Shown here: one piece after another, positions 22,829-34,315 of the stretch | Numbering within the stretch: position 1 is the first letter of the stretch | Layout of the letters: each line of letters begins with the position of its first letter | Assembly (NCBI RefSeq): GCF_019279795.1 | Contig: NC_056743.1 | Coordinates: 1,783,971,966-1,784,035,965, forward strand | Reading direction: 5' to 3' | From: Protopterus annectens | Taxonomy: Eukaryota; Chordata; Ceratodontiformes; Protopteridae | Length of the DNA stretch: 64,000 nucleotides | Made by a program: the position numbers and the translations under genes | The notes under the pieces: generated by a model | Databases searched by the model: none | What the model was told of the DNA's origin: nothing | Seen by the model: the letters and a program-made list of their open reading frames with translations, nothing else

Positions 22829-24882
22829 ATAGGGTTGCCAGATGTCCGGTTTTTGACCGGACTGTCCGTTTTTTTGAAAAGTTGTCCGGTTAGAAATTCC
22901 ATTCAAAACCGGACTTTGGTTTTGTTTTTAAATTTTGCAGAGCTGACGCTGATGTCATCACATGCGCAATGACATCAGGTCCCTCAGGGCTACCAGCCTG
23001 TCGGAATTGAGCTCAAGGAGCTCACTTCCGGTAGTGTGAGCGGGAAGCAGAAGCCAGCATTTAAGGAAGGCAGCATTTTCAGAATGCAAGCGAGCAACAA
23101 GAGTTCAATTTTGATCATAGTGGCAGCACTTTGGATAGTGTTTAACTTCAAACGGGGACGGCACAGCAGAAGCTATTACTATTTTTGGAGGAAGTGTATC
23201 AGCAACCAGAGTGAGGTGAAGCTTCAAAATTTTCCTGCCACCTCTAGAAGCATCTCTCTGGCTACATAGAAATGCCAGTCTGTCAAAAGCTTTTTGCTGA
23301 ACAAGTAAGACCCCATTTGGGGACCCCTTCCTGTTATAAATACTCGTGGAATTTTTTCTGATGTACCTTAGAAACCAACAAAAATAATTTCTGGTATTCC
23401 ACATTAAGAATATTGGCCTTTGTCAGGATTGCTTCGTACATAGTTCTGCACTGTTTACATGGATTATTTTAAACATTTGTGTGAAAAACTGTGATTTTTA
23501 AGTAATTTAAGCTGTGCTCTAACAGTCAGAATATGACTTTTGGATCTGCTGATGTTTTTAACTGAATTAGGGCTTTCTTATTTCTGAGAGAATATATGTT
23601 CTTTGATTATTTTCAATGTACTGCTTGTGTTTACTAGTGTGTTTTTTTGCTTTTTTTTGCTAACTAGTGAATACTTACCTTGCCTTGGGATAGTAGACTG
23701 TCCACTGAACGCTCTTCATAAAGGAGTATTCTTAGAAAAAAAGAAGCAAAAACTTAATTGTAGGCAGATGATCAAGGTTGTTTCTGTATACAAGACAAGT
23801 GTCTATAGCTGTGAGAGTTTTGCAGTTGATCAGTTCTGGGAGCTATTTGCCTTTTTACAGTTCTAGTGCAGGTATTGCCAGAGTTCAGTTCAAACTTAAA
23901 TATAATATAATCACCCCTGACACTTTATAACATCTCAGCTTTAGTATTTCAAATTTAAACTAGAGGTGATATATGGGATATTGTGTTATTAGCTCCACTG
24001 GCTTTACTTTCAGATTGTATAGCAGTGTACTAGAAGCCAGACCATATGACATACATACAGCAGTCTGAGTAAGGCTTGAGGTGCCAAATATTTCAACACA
24101 AATAGATATAACTTTCAGGTTTAAGACATTTTCTGGCAGTATGATCATGGCAGTATCACACTTGATTCATGAAGAAAACCCCTAGAATGATCTTCCATTG
24201 CATGTGCACTTAGAGATAAAAATGAAATGGAAAGAAGGACAGTGGTATTACTCTTATAAACCTTGAAAGTTGCTAAGGTAACATGATTTGTAATCACTGT
24301 AGAATAAACCACAAGAACCTCCACTGTATACAAGAACGCATAAGAACGTTACGATATGGGGTGCCTCATTCTTGAAGTTCAAAGAAGTTGTTCCTTAGTC
24401 AAAGTATTGCTCACATTGAAAGACTCTGTCACACATTCAGTGTTTAATCCATGGTTAAGTAGAAATATAAAGTAAATAAATTAAAATTAATTAATTCGAG
24501 TATCTAAACCAGCATATTTTAACCATCCTTCCTTCCTCTCCTAGTTGAAGTTGTTAGTTGTTAGTAATGTTCCACATTTTGCCCATTTGTTCCACATTAC
24601 GAAGGCCAGTGTTCCTCATTTTGGAGATGGAAGGTTGAGGGCTATGCAAGACAGTATGCAGAGTGAGAGTTTTTAACAGTGTTTATGGCAACTGGGGAGA
24701 AATCGGCTGAAAGCAGGCATCCAGAACAGAAAAAGAGGGCGTTCCCATCAACTGGTGTCACGATGAGGTCACAAAAATGGGTGGGGCATGGATGGGTGAG
24801 GGGTGGGAATGGGCGGAGTTATGGCTGATGCAAGGGGCGTGACCTTAGTCCAGTTTTAGCCACAAAGAAAGCTGGCAACCCT
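22829..24882. mobile_element. Non-autonomous hAT element nested in the LINE
   Basis: A 2.05-kb insertion flanked by the 8-bp direct repeat AGCCCTAC (22821-22828 and 24883-24890), the duplication length typical of hAT. Termini are inverted: AGGGTTGCCAG at the left (22831) and CTGGCAACCCT at the right (24872-24882). Two extra bases (AT) precede the left repeat. The insertion splits the minus-strand LINE: endonuclease coding sequence lies on one side, and the basic start of the same ORF (CKKRKRDVKETRKKR) on the other. No hAT transposase motif was recognised inside, so it is probably non-autonomous. The interior is otherwise featureless, apart from an AT-rich stretch and the 24675-24710 block also seen near 8350. 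Confidence 0.88.
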
Positions 24883-24890
24883 AGCCCTAC

Positions 24891-25205
24891 AGCCTCTTTT
24901 TTCTTGTTTCTTTCACATCTCTCTTCCTTTTCTTACATATCCAGCCTGTTCCAGCACCTCCCATCTCATGTGTCAGGCACTTAGCAGCATGCAGGGTTAA
25001 GATCCTTAACTCATAGAGATCTGAGACTGTAGTAGGCCCCGCAGACTTAGCAGACAATAATACAGCAGTCCAGTAGCATGGAGATAAAGTATGCTTAATT
25101 TCCAGCAATTTATGTCTACAGTAAACTCCTGTATTTTCATTTAACAGCCCAGAAACAGGTTTTCTTGTATTTTTGAGTGAAAAAGAAGAAAGATTACGCA
25201 CTTTT
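24891..25205 (-). pseudogene. L2-like LINE, 5' part beyond the hAT insertion
   Basis: Continuation of the LINE pol at 19566-22820. The minus-strand frame (24887-25201) contains SPCYWTAVLLSAKSAGPTTV and a basic run CKKRKRDVKETRKKRL. In L2-like elements such a basic stretch precedes the start of the APE endonuclease, and the expected next part (ALNTSYKYAF, then DGLLKDGTLF) is found on the other side of the hAT. The upstream limit of the element is not visible. Confidence 0.6.
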
Positions 25206-25929
25206 CACATAGTATAACAGCCAGCAGAATGGATACCAGGACTGGCAGCTGTCCTACTGGCAACATAAAATGTGGCATTAGATAGTAGGTGGTACCTGCA
25301 TGAAAATTATATCTAGGACCCTGGAACCTCATATCTGAGGGAACAGGGATAGAAGTTTTAGATCTCCTGGGATGTAGTCATTGGATGGTTTCAGCTAGTT
25401 TAATGCAGTTGTTAGGTAATCCAGTGACAACATTAAGACATCAAAGAGTTTTAGATTTCATGAGCCCTAAAGATGCCTAAACAGATGAAAATGGAGAAGT
25501 ACTGAACTACTACAGAAGAAGTGGGATTGTAACACTATCTATCTCCACAAGTCTGATTGTCATTTTATTACTAGTTTATGACAGGTGTGTCTCTAAGCAA
25601 CAAATGCGGTCATGGAATCTTTTTTGAGGGACCCACCATGGTTAGTGATGGCACAACCATTGTAGTATCCCACGTTTTAACAAATACGTGTTTTCTGAAT
25701 TTATTTTTGGAAAAATAATTGCTTTCACAGTTTTTAAAAGGTGAAGATGGATAAACAGAAATCAAAAACAGTCTTGAGTTATTTTTGGATTAATGACTGG
25801 AAAGAACCTGTGTAGGTCCTTCCTCCATACTCTTCTTGCATTGTTCACATTACAGCAAAATGAAAAAAAGGGACATGCCATGCAATTCACCTAAGCAACA
25901 TAAGCACTGGATGCCATCAGTGGACAGAA
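25206..25929. other. No gene recognised
   Basis: AT-rich; no coding signal. It may include decayed 5' sequence of the L2-like LINE. Confidence 0.3.
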
Positions 25930-27460
25930 TTATTTTATTTTTATTTTATTTTATTTTATTTTACATGTGTTTACCGGGAGAGTCCAACTGGGCATAAACC
26001 TCTTTTTCAGCAGAGGCCCGGGGAGAAAAGCTCCATTGTTAGACAATTTTGTTAGTAGAAAAAAATCTTATAATACAATGAAGATAAAACAGTAACATGC
26101 ATTCATATTGGTAAAAAACTAAAACAGAAAAATTTGATTGAGTGGGAGACAGGACCAGTGATCTTAGGTAACAATGCTTCTAGAAGACAGTTTATACAAT
26201 AGTAGGAGGTAATGATATTGTGAACAATAAGTACAGTTAGGATACTTAGTCATATATACAGGTAACATAGCAAACTGGGGACTTAATGTCTACTAGGTAT
26301 TAACAGTGAGAAGAAAAAATAAACTAAGGTAGTCATATGAATTGAATTCAATGCTCATTACATAAGCTTTTCATTTTTTTAAAAGAACTAGTTCCATGGT
26401 ATGGACTACCCATTCCCACTACATGTACAAGTTCAGCAATTGGTAAGATGGGTTTTAATGGGATGCTTGAAGTTTTTTAAACTAGTTAAAATTCTGATTT
26501 TGAGAGGTAAAGCGTTCCACAGTTTAGCAATGTAGTAAGAGTATAGAGAGTCACCTGAGCTATTTTTACTCCCGGTTACTTCAATTAGTGCTTTATTACT
26601 GGATGTTAGTGGACGGGTACTTACATGGAGAATATGGAGGCCTTGTAGAACTGGAGTTTTATTGGGTTTATAGAACATTTGGTGGCCAGTAGAGAGTTGT
26701 GTGAGGATGAGTTGGCGGGGAAGTTCTAACCAAGATAGTTGTCTTAGAGGCTTACAATGATGAGTTCTATTAGGACAAAGAGTGGCAAACATGGCTTTCT
26801 TATTATTAGCAGGCATCTAGCTTGTTTAGGTCTGATTTGGAGAGATCTGTAAAGCTGGGTGAAGTTTAGAGAAGAGTTGACAGAAGAGTTCTGGCTGTGG
26901 TTATTCTAGAGTTAGTGGTTTGGAAGTTTTTGCTTTTTTAATTTTTGTACCTATTTTCTTATCTACTTTTTTATAGTTTGGGCAATGTGTAAGTCGAACT
27001 TCAGATTTTGATCTACAATAACACCAAGAAGTTTCGTGGATGTTACTGTTATGATAAGAGTGTTATTGCTGAACGTGATGTTGAAGCGAGTGGATTAGAT
27101 TTCAAGTCTTGTGGGGTGGAAGACCATGAGTTTGGTCTTATTTGGGTCCAGGATTAATTGGGCATCTGTCAACTATGATTCAATAGCATTGATGGATGTT
27201 TGGTTATGTTTTATAGTTCAGATAGGGTTGGGGCAGAACATATGACTGTAGAGTCATCTGCATAGTTGTATAAGGGTAGCTAGAGTTGTGTCATTTTGGA
27301 GATTATTTGTAAACAGATTAAAGTGGAGGGGGGCCAAGAATAGACCCTTGGGGCACACCCATTGTCACTGGTAGCAATTGAGAAAGAGTTTTCTTCCACC
27401 GCACCGCCTGTTGCCAATCAGTAAGATAGTTCTAAAACCAAGCTAGAGTGGAATAGCTTA
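25930..27460 (-). pseudogene. LINE remnant with (AAAAT)n tail
   Basis: Minus-strand pol remnant. From 5' to 3': YSTLAWF and NYLTDWQQAVRWKKT followed by MGVPQGSILGP (27300-27440); a YADDSTVICS motif containing the catalytic Asp pair near 27265; DPNKTKLMVFHPTR and TSTKLLGVIVDQNLKF (27000-27150); a C-terminal part ending SGDSLYSYYIAKLWNALPLK (26433-26816). The 3' end is AAATAAAATAAAATAAAATA at 25930-25963. Several frameshifts make it a pseudogene. It is 5'-truncated near 27460. The last 50 bases resemble the 3' end of the SINE at 42935. Clade uncertain. Confidence 0.75.
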
Positions 27461-28600
27461 GATTCAGTTTGGACTGAGTACAAGCACAAAGGCACACCTG
27501 GCAAAAGGAGGGTGTATGCCACAAGTGGGGAGTGCCTAGGCCATCCTATGCAGAACAAAAAAGAAAAAGTAGGAGATTTAAACCAGCTCATGACAGGAAA
27601 AGAAGAAGAAGAATGCTGAGAAAAGAAAAGTTTGCACACTTGCTGAAAACATTTCTTCACAAAGCAAAAACAATTCTCCTCAAAAGCAGCATGGAAACAT
27701 TTTCTCCCATCCAAACTCAAAGCACAGCAAAGAATAACTGCAGAGATGTTCAGTGCATGATGGGAATGAAAAGGGTGCCCTACAGCCTGGGAATGTTTTA
27801 CTAGTCGAGTAGTCTTAGTGCCTGTGGCATCGGTCATAATGGTTACTAAAAATGGACCTCTTCTTGTCACATTCCCTGTTCTGTTAGAGGGAGTGGACAC
27901 AGGTGGGTGGTTAGGTGTCAGCAGTAATACCCAGAACATACTGTAAGTAGTCTAATCTGGGCAGCATGAAGAGACATCAGCAAAGGCCCGGTCAATATCT
28001 GTTGAATCAGAGCATACTTTAATTTATTGTAATTGTGATGCTATCATTACTATTCCTACTTTGATGGCAAATCTAATAACAGGAACTTCATGAAGTGATG
28101 ACTTTATTTCTACACCAAGGTTTTACCCAGCACGGTTTCTTTGGTTTTCTGACTTGTGAAAGCTGTTTGCCCAATATAGATGGAATGTGATATTCTAACG
28201 AATGCATGTAGAATGACAAATGTAACGCCTAAAAGTAATCAGTGAAAGGGAAAGGAGAATAATGGCAGTGAAATACAGAAAGTACAATGTTACGTTGATA
28301 CTATCTGAGCAAATTTGTGCAATACATCGAAAGGGATACACTCGCCTTACATTTCAAAACAGCAGGAGAGCGAAGTAGGCTCAAAATGCAGCCGTTGCAC
28401 ATGCACAGCCAGGATTTTCAAGCAGATGATGCAGGCAGGAAGTGCATAACATCAAATGCTTCTGCAATAAAGTTACACTAAATGATCGGTTGACTGCATT
28501 GAAAATGGAGTCTTTATAAGGAAGCTGTGAGAGGCTGATAGCTGAACACTGTGAGGAGGGAGGAGACTCAGACAACCATCTCACTTCTGATGTAATTGGA
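27461..28600. other. No gene recognised
   Basis: Beyond the truncated LINE end there is no identifiable coding sequence. A short plus-strand frame at 27532-27804 is rich in Lys and Arg (RKSRRFKPAHDRKRRRRM), but nothing connects it to a known family, and AAGAAGAAGAAG runs explain the composition. Confidence 0.35.
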
Positions 28601-28689
28601 AATTTGTACAGATATGCTGAAAGTCAAAGATAGAGATGTCTGCTATTAATAGAGATCTATCTATACATCTGTGAAAAATCTAAATCTTA

Positions 28690-29400
28690 CTAGTCATGCA
28701 AATTGATGGGCACCAAGAAGTGTCACAGACAATGCTGTCACAATTACAATGCCAAATGGAGAATTACTGCAGCATTCAACATGTCACCATCATAATCCCT
28801 GTGTTGGGGAGGCACAAACATCCCACATGTTAGCAAAGTTTTTCTACACGAGAGGTTCACATTTGGGACCCAACATGCCAGGTTGTACAGGATACTTTGT
28901 GACACCAGTGATGCTGGGTGCGCCTAATGCATTTCCAGTGAGAGCAGCAATGATAAGACATATCCACAGGTTATGCAGAACTCATGCCATAGGATCCAAT
29001 ATCAAAGCAAACAACCGGAAAGACTTTGCAATGGAACACGGGCGACTATAACATGACTTTTCAATAACCTCTGTCATGTGGAAAACAAGGTGATATGTAG
29101 CTCCTACTCCTCACAACAGCTACTAAGTTTTGTGATTTACAATGGACAAGGCAGTGGTCCATACAGGGAACCTTTGTAACCAAAGGGTGCATCTTATGAC
29201 AGCTGTACAACATCCTGCTACCATCAGCTCCAAGGGCTGGGTAAGACTGTGGCTCTCTTATACATCCTGATGTCTCACAGGATGTTTAAGTTTTACAACA
29301 TGGTGTGGAATGCCCTTCTGGAGTTTTTTGAGGAATAGGATGTTCTAGTATGTCCAACATACATTATTTCTGATATTGAAGTTGTGGTGGTGAAGAATGT
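28690..29400 (+). pseudogene. FLYWCH/MULE transposase remnant
   Basis: The plus strand at 28749-29051 begins with VTDNAVTITMPNGELLQHST and HHHNPCVGEAQ, which resembles the end of a FLYWCH zinc finger (the His-x-His part) as found at the N-terminus of animal MULE transposases. It is followed by VRAAMIRHIHRLCRTHA. Further on, across several frameshifts, come MFKFYNMVWNALLEFFE and PTYIISDIEVVVVKNV with QSNFPN, the pattern of the MULE catalytic region with its central Asp (D-x-E). Frames are broken throughout. The family assignment rests on motif memory only. Confidence 0.5.
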
Positions 29401-30958
29401 CTAATCCAACTTTCCTAACACATACCCAAAAGCATGCCTATTTTGTTCCTCACAATCACTACCCTAAGATCCACTCTTCCTAAATCAGCAATTCTACTTC
29501 TGGATCAAATGTCCGATGCATTCATCCTGGGACATAAAAGAAATTTTATCATGCACGCTTCAAAAAAAATCTATGCATCCCTCTTGAGTAGCCCCCTGAG
29601 CTGTGGACTGTGTCGAATTTATTTACTGAGGACTCCCACACAAAATGCAATTCAAGCTTAGCACTGTCACATGCATTGTCTGCTGATGAAGCACCAACTT
29701 CGATTTGCAAGCTGCATTCGGTGTTCTACAGGAAATTAAATGTAGGCTAGAGTCCCTATGGAACTGGTTGCTGACAGGCATAGTAATCTTGCCACTATGA
29801 TGCCTTACTAGACTTTGTAAAAACTACCTGCAACACCTTTTGACTGGCTGTGTGGATCACGACATTCTGCAGTTCCTGAGCCCTGTTGCTACATATCTGA
29901 AGTTGTGATTTCAGTTGCGTAATAGTTCATATTTTCTACTTTAGACTTTTTACTTTTTGGATTTATTTGGTGTTTTGTGTACTGTTGGTGAAATAATGGT
30001 TGCCTTGCTATATTTGATTGTATTTTGTCCATCACCGGTAAGTCCCTACTCACATGGATGCTCTGCAGATATCATTTCCAGGTAAGTGAATATTTGTATT
30101 AATTTACTTCCCGCCAATATACTTTTTTTACAGTCTTTCCACAAAGCTTCCCTTCTTCCACACTCTGCTAGCCACCATCTGATGCTGTTCTCCTTTCTTG
30201 GCTCTGCTATATGTCCCTTTTTCCCTGACATCTGTCTTTTTACATACTTTCTTATGCTTCTTTTACAGCTTTCCCCTTTGACTGTACATCATTACACTTT
30301 CATTTTTTTTATTTCTTTATTTCACTTAGCAGTGGTTTAACACCGCTTCCGCAGTTTGTGATTGCAGTTTCTACTACATGCTCTTTCCCACTTTTTTTTT
30401 TGCTATATGTACTGTCCAGAAGTTTTTGTTGATGTATCAACATGAATCCAAATAGAAAGTCTTGGCCTTGTTTGCCTATTGTTTGCATTGCTTATGCAGG
30501 TTACAAGAGTTGAACTAGATGCTTTGTGAGCCACTGACTTTGTATGGATACCATGTTTTGCCTCTGATTTTGGAGAGAGTTCTAATTTGATTAGTGATCC
30601 ACTATGATGTTTTGCTCTCAAAGGTATTTGGCTGCAACAGGAAAAATAACTTCCTTGTAGTAACACTAGTGTTTAAAAAGTATTCCAGGGTAGTGTTACA
30701 GTCAGACTGAGAAAGAAATTGATGCCCTTTACACATTTCCACATCCACTAGTGTGAGGCATACATAGCTTTTTAATGAAAATGTTGAAGCTAACTGTGGC
30801 ACCTGGAAATTTAAGTCTCAAAGCAGAAAAGATAGTGATTGTTCTTTCATGGCCACTGAAGTTTTATGGTGGCCCTACTGTAATAGAAAGTTTGTGATGG
30901 TTGGCAGTACCCAAGCAAGAATGTATAGTGTCTGAAATTGCCACACACTCACAAACAT
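29401..30958. other. No gene recognised
   Basis: Includes possible decayed tail of the MULE (to about 29750). The T-rich stretch at 30100-30400 has no coding signal. The part nearest 30958 is adjacent to the DIRS-like terminal structure. Confidence 0.3.
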
Positions 30959-31341
30959 GCAGTTGTGTAAGCTAAACATACCATAACAAATGATGTTTGA
31001 ATGATCACTGCTGCAGTAGCCTTGGTTATATAGGCTATATCCTGCCCAAACTGTCAGGTAACTCAAGCTGAGCTGACTAAAAGATACGTTTGGGTGCAAA
31101 GCCCTTCAGAGCTTTCATGCCAGCAGAGAGAGGGATGCTAGGTGCTGAAAAGACAATGCTAGGAAAAACAAAAAATAAATGTCCACACCGTGGCATAAAA
31201 ATCACACTGAAAAACAAGGGGGATAAAGGACGGGAACATTTACTGTGATCATTCAAACACCTACGGTTATAGTAAGTTTAACTTATACAACTATGCATTA
31301 TTTATCATACTGATCACTGCTGCAGTAGCCTTAGCTATACG
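30959..31341 (-). repeat. Inverted and direct repeats at the DIRS-like 3' end
   Basis: The 50 bases at 30959-31008 are found again, inverted and diverged, at 31245-31296 (TTTGAATGATCAC against GTGATCATTCAAA). The 30 bases from 31002 (TGATCACTGCTGCAGTAGCC) recur in direct orientation at 31311. These lie just downstream of the tyrosine recombinase on the minus strand, which is where DIRS-type elements carry a terminal inverted repeat and an internal complementary region used to make a circular intermediate. Assigning them to those parts is inference. Confidence 0.6.
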
Positions 31342-31360
31342 GGTCAATTACCTCGGCTAA

Positions 31361-32060
31361 CTACATTTGGGAGGTGAAAGGAGAAGAGTCCAGACGCCCT
31401 TGGAGAATGGTCCTTGCAGAGCTTGATCTGGACCTAGAGAAGGAGTCAACCTTATAGTGCTTTGTAAAAATATGTACAGAGGACCAAGTAGTAGCTTCTA
31501 GAATACTTATAGACTCCAACTCTTTTGAAAAAGCCATAGATGAAGACAAGGCCTTGGTAGAGTGGGCCTTGACTCTGCCTGGAATAGTTTTGTTGTAGTG
31601 GGTTTAACAAAAGGTATTAATCTTACACAATTGTTTGGATATCGTCTGTTTTGACAAAGGTTGTCCCTTCTTCTTACATTCACAAGAAATGAATATTTGA
31701 TCCTAAGTTCTGAAAGATTTAGTTCTGTCAAGATAGTACCTGAGTGATCTATGGACATAAAATGTACAGAGTATTCTTTCTCCCTCATTTTTAGGTTCAG
31801 GAAAGAAAACTGGGAGATGGATAGTTTGGCTTAAAGTAAACTCATAAATCATTTTAGGCATAAAAGAATGATTAATTTCCAAAGAATCCTTGTCCCTATG
31901 GAAAATGAGATAGGGTTGACTCTCCATAAAAGTGTACAACTCAGATACCCTTCTTGCAGAGGTCAAACTAATCAGTAAGACTTCTTTCCATGTTAAGAAC
32001 CTCAAGTCAGCCAGATTAACTAGCTCAAATGGAGCAGGTATTAGCTTCTCCAACACAAAA
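31361..32060 (-). pseudogene. DIRS-like tyrosine recombinase
   Basis: Minus-strand frames together encode a tyrosine recombinase of DIRS-type retrotransposons. The first frame (31703-32056) has PFELVNLADLRFLTWKEVLL and SLTSARRVSELYTF, with the first catalytic Arg in SARRVSEL, then FLPEPKN-like and RSLRYYLDRTKSFRT. After a frameshift the C-terminal part (31361-31620) has KAHSTKALSSSMAF, where the usual His-x-x-Arg motif reads HSTK, and SILEATTWSSVHIFTKHYKV with the expected catalytic Tyr. The Arg-to-Lys change and the frame breaks suggest an inactive enzyme. In the family this enzyme integrates a circular cDNA without target duplication. Confidence 0.75.
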
Positions 32061-33195
32061 TTAAGATCCCATGAAGGGGCTGCTGGTTTTCTTGGAAGCC
32101 TGTTATGCAGCCCCCCACCCCCGCTTCAAGAATATTTTGACATGATACTGCATTGAAAAAGGAGGATCCATGGGCAGACATGACAAAATTGCCAATGGAA
32201 AGACTATAGGATAGTAACACACACAAATATTGTAGAACCAGAGAACAACTAGCCCTGAATAGGTGATGGTTATGTTATTGGCACCAACTGGAAAACTTTT
32301 TCCATTTGCTAATAAATGATTTTTAGTAGCAGGTATTCTTGCCTCTATTTGTACCTGCTGCATATCCTCAGTAAACAGGAATTAAGACCCTATCATCTAG
32401 GCAGTCAATTGAAGTTGATTTATGTTGGGGTGTATCAAACATCCCTGTTCTTGTGTGAGTAGATACAGTTTGTGAGGAAGCTTGTGGAAATTGTCCTTGA
32501 CCATTCAAAAAGAAGGGAGAACTGTGGTCGCCTAGGTTAGAAGGGAGTCACAACAATGATCTTGAGGGATTCCTTCTGAATCTGCAGAAGTGCCCTGGAT
32601 ATTAGTAGCAAGGGTGGAAAAGCATACAGGAACATTCCTGTCCAAGGAAAAGAAACAGCATCTGTCTTCAAGGCCTCCATGCATGAAGTCCTGGAATTGA
32701 ATCATGCCAGTTGATTGTTCAAAGAGAAGGCAAAGAGGTTTACTTGAGTAACTCCCCAAAAACGTATCAAATTTTGTAATACCCATTGATCTAGTTTCTA
32801 TTTCTGTGGGTCTGTCCTGGTCCTGCTCAGTTTTCTGTCACACAGTTTTGCTGCGGTGGAATGTAGGATGCCTGTAGAGTGAGATTGTGCTGTAAAGCTA
32901 TATCCAGCTTAACATGGCTAATTTGTAAAGGTGGTATGGCACGGTTCCCCCTTGCTTGTTGATGTACTACATGACTATAGTATTCTCTGTAACCACTTAA
33001 AGAGGTCGGAAGGACCAATGATGGTTCAGAGAGTTGAGCATCTTAATCAGGGCAAGCAAGCATCTCCTTGATATTTATGTGCTCCATCTGTCCTTGGTGT
33101 CCCACATCCCCTGCACCTTTATCACTCCTGAAAATGTTCCCCAAGTAAAGTCTGAAGCATCTGTGGTGATTGACTGCTTTGAAGCAGGGAGGGAG
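32061..33195 (-). pseudogene. DIRS-like RNase H and linker remnant
   Basis: Upstream of the recombinase in the same sense the minus strand encodes SITTDASDFTWGTFSGVIKV (33075-33170), the start of an RNase H domain with its Asp, followed after breaks by HINIKEMLALIKML, ENTIVMYINKQGGT-like sequence and SLYRHPTFHRS, which follow the RNase H order of DIRS elements. A further block (GLHAWRP, then ECSCMLFHP) matches the linker that precedes the recombinase. Many stops are present. Order RNase H then recombinase fits a DIRS or Ngaro type element. The RT domain expected upstream is missing here, replaced by the LTR at 33253. Confidence 0.6.
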
Positions 33196-33252
33196 AAGGG
33201 GAGACTGGGTGTGATGCCCACCACTGCTGCCAGTATGTGATGGGCACCACTA

Positions 33253-34315
33253 TGTGTCATCCCCATGCTGGGCCAGTAATCAAGGAGCCTGATTCTTCAC
33301 CACTGACACTGGAGAGGAACATGCACTTGGAATACAAATGGATACACTTAGTATTTCCAGATGCAGACCTCTCTGCATCAAGTACAATATATTTTAATAA
33401 TACACAGGGAACACACTAAGCCCAAGGTCTAGATGTTTCTGTATCTGTCACCCTTGAGATCCCCAATGAGAACCCCCACTGGTACAGCTGTAGGATTAGG
33501 TCCTCAGCCGAGTGTGTAAGCCAAGTCTTCCAACACCCTCTGTGTAAATCCAGTGCTTTGTGCCCGTGCCCCAAGCAGTTGACACACACAGTCTTTAAGA
33601 TTTAATTTTCACACACAAATTTGGGAAAGGCTGGCATTGATTACCCATTCTCCCAACTTTGCCCAGACTATAAGGTAGTTTCACTGCCACCAGTCGGTTA
33701 CTATAAGGCTCTTAAAAGTGTATCCAATTATAGTGTGTAAAATTAATGTTAATGCAAATGGTAGTAGTTCACCAAGACAGTTAGGCCTTCTGGAGTGGTC
33801 CACACAGTGCCACCAAATAAATATAAGCACTCTCAAAGGCTAGATACTCTCTACAAGAACCAACCACAATAAAAGTGTTAAATATATTTAATAATAATAA
33901 TAATAATAAAAGTACATGAAAATCCTGAATATATATTCACAGTAAACTAGAGTTCAAATCACAGAAAATATTGAAAACAACATTGATGGGCAGACTCCAT
34001 AAACTAAGCTTCACTATATTCCTGACTGAATCTAAGAGAATTTTACTGTTCCCTAATAACTTACTTGGGCAAGGCAAGATGAAATTTGTGAGCAGTCTTT
34101 CTAGTAAGGCCCCAAATAGAATACTCTATATTCTGAGATTATTCCCTGTAAAATAAAATAATCAAGATGACTTGCAGAATGACCTTATCTGGTCACCTGA
34201 CTCTAGTTTCCCACAATATCTCCTTTTGAAGTTTGAGACAGGACTTTAGCAGACTGCTACAGTACACATTAAGAGATTTTATGGCAGTGCCTAGAAGGCA
34301 GAACCATTTACAACA
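33253..34315 (-). repeat. LTR copy in minus orientation
   Basis: On the minus strand this begins TGTTGTAAATGG at 34315, directly after the polypurine tract AAAGAAGGGGGGAAG (34316-34330), and ends GATGACACA at 33253, so it has the TG...CA ends of an LTR. It is homologous over most of its length to 9445-10598 on the plus strand. The polypurine tract on its 5' side marks it as a 3' LTR with some internal sequence retained up to perhaps 34430. A (TAA)n run lies at 33887-33909. No gene of the element is readable, so its superfamily is unknown. It abuts the DIRS-like remnant. Confidence 0.75.

Noticed and set aside
27418-27939. 173-codon minus-strand open frame as a gene
   Set aside because: Only its last residues overlap the LINE, in a different frame from the RT motifs; the rest has no recognisable motif.
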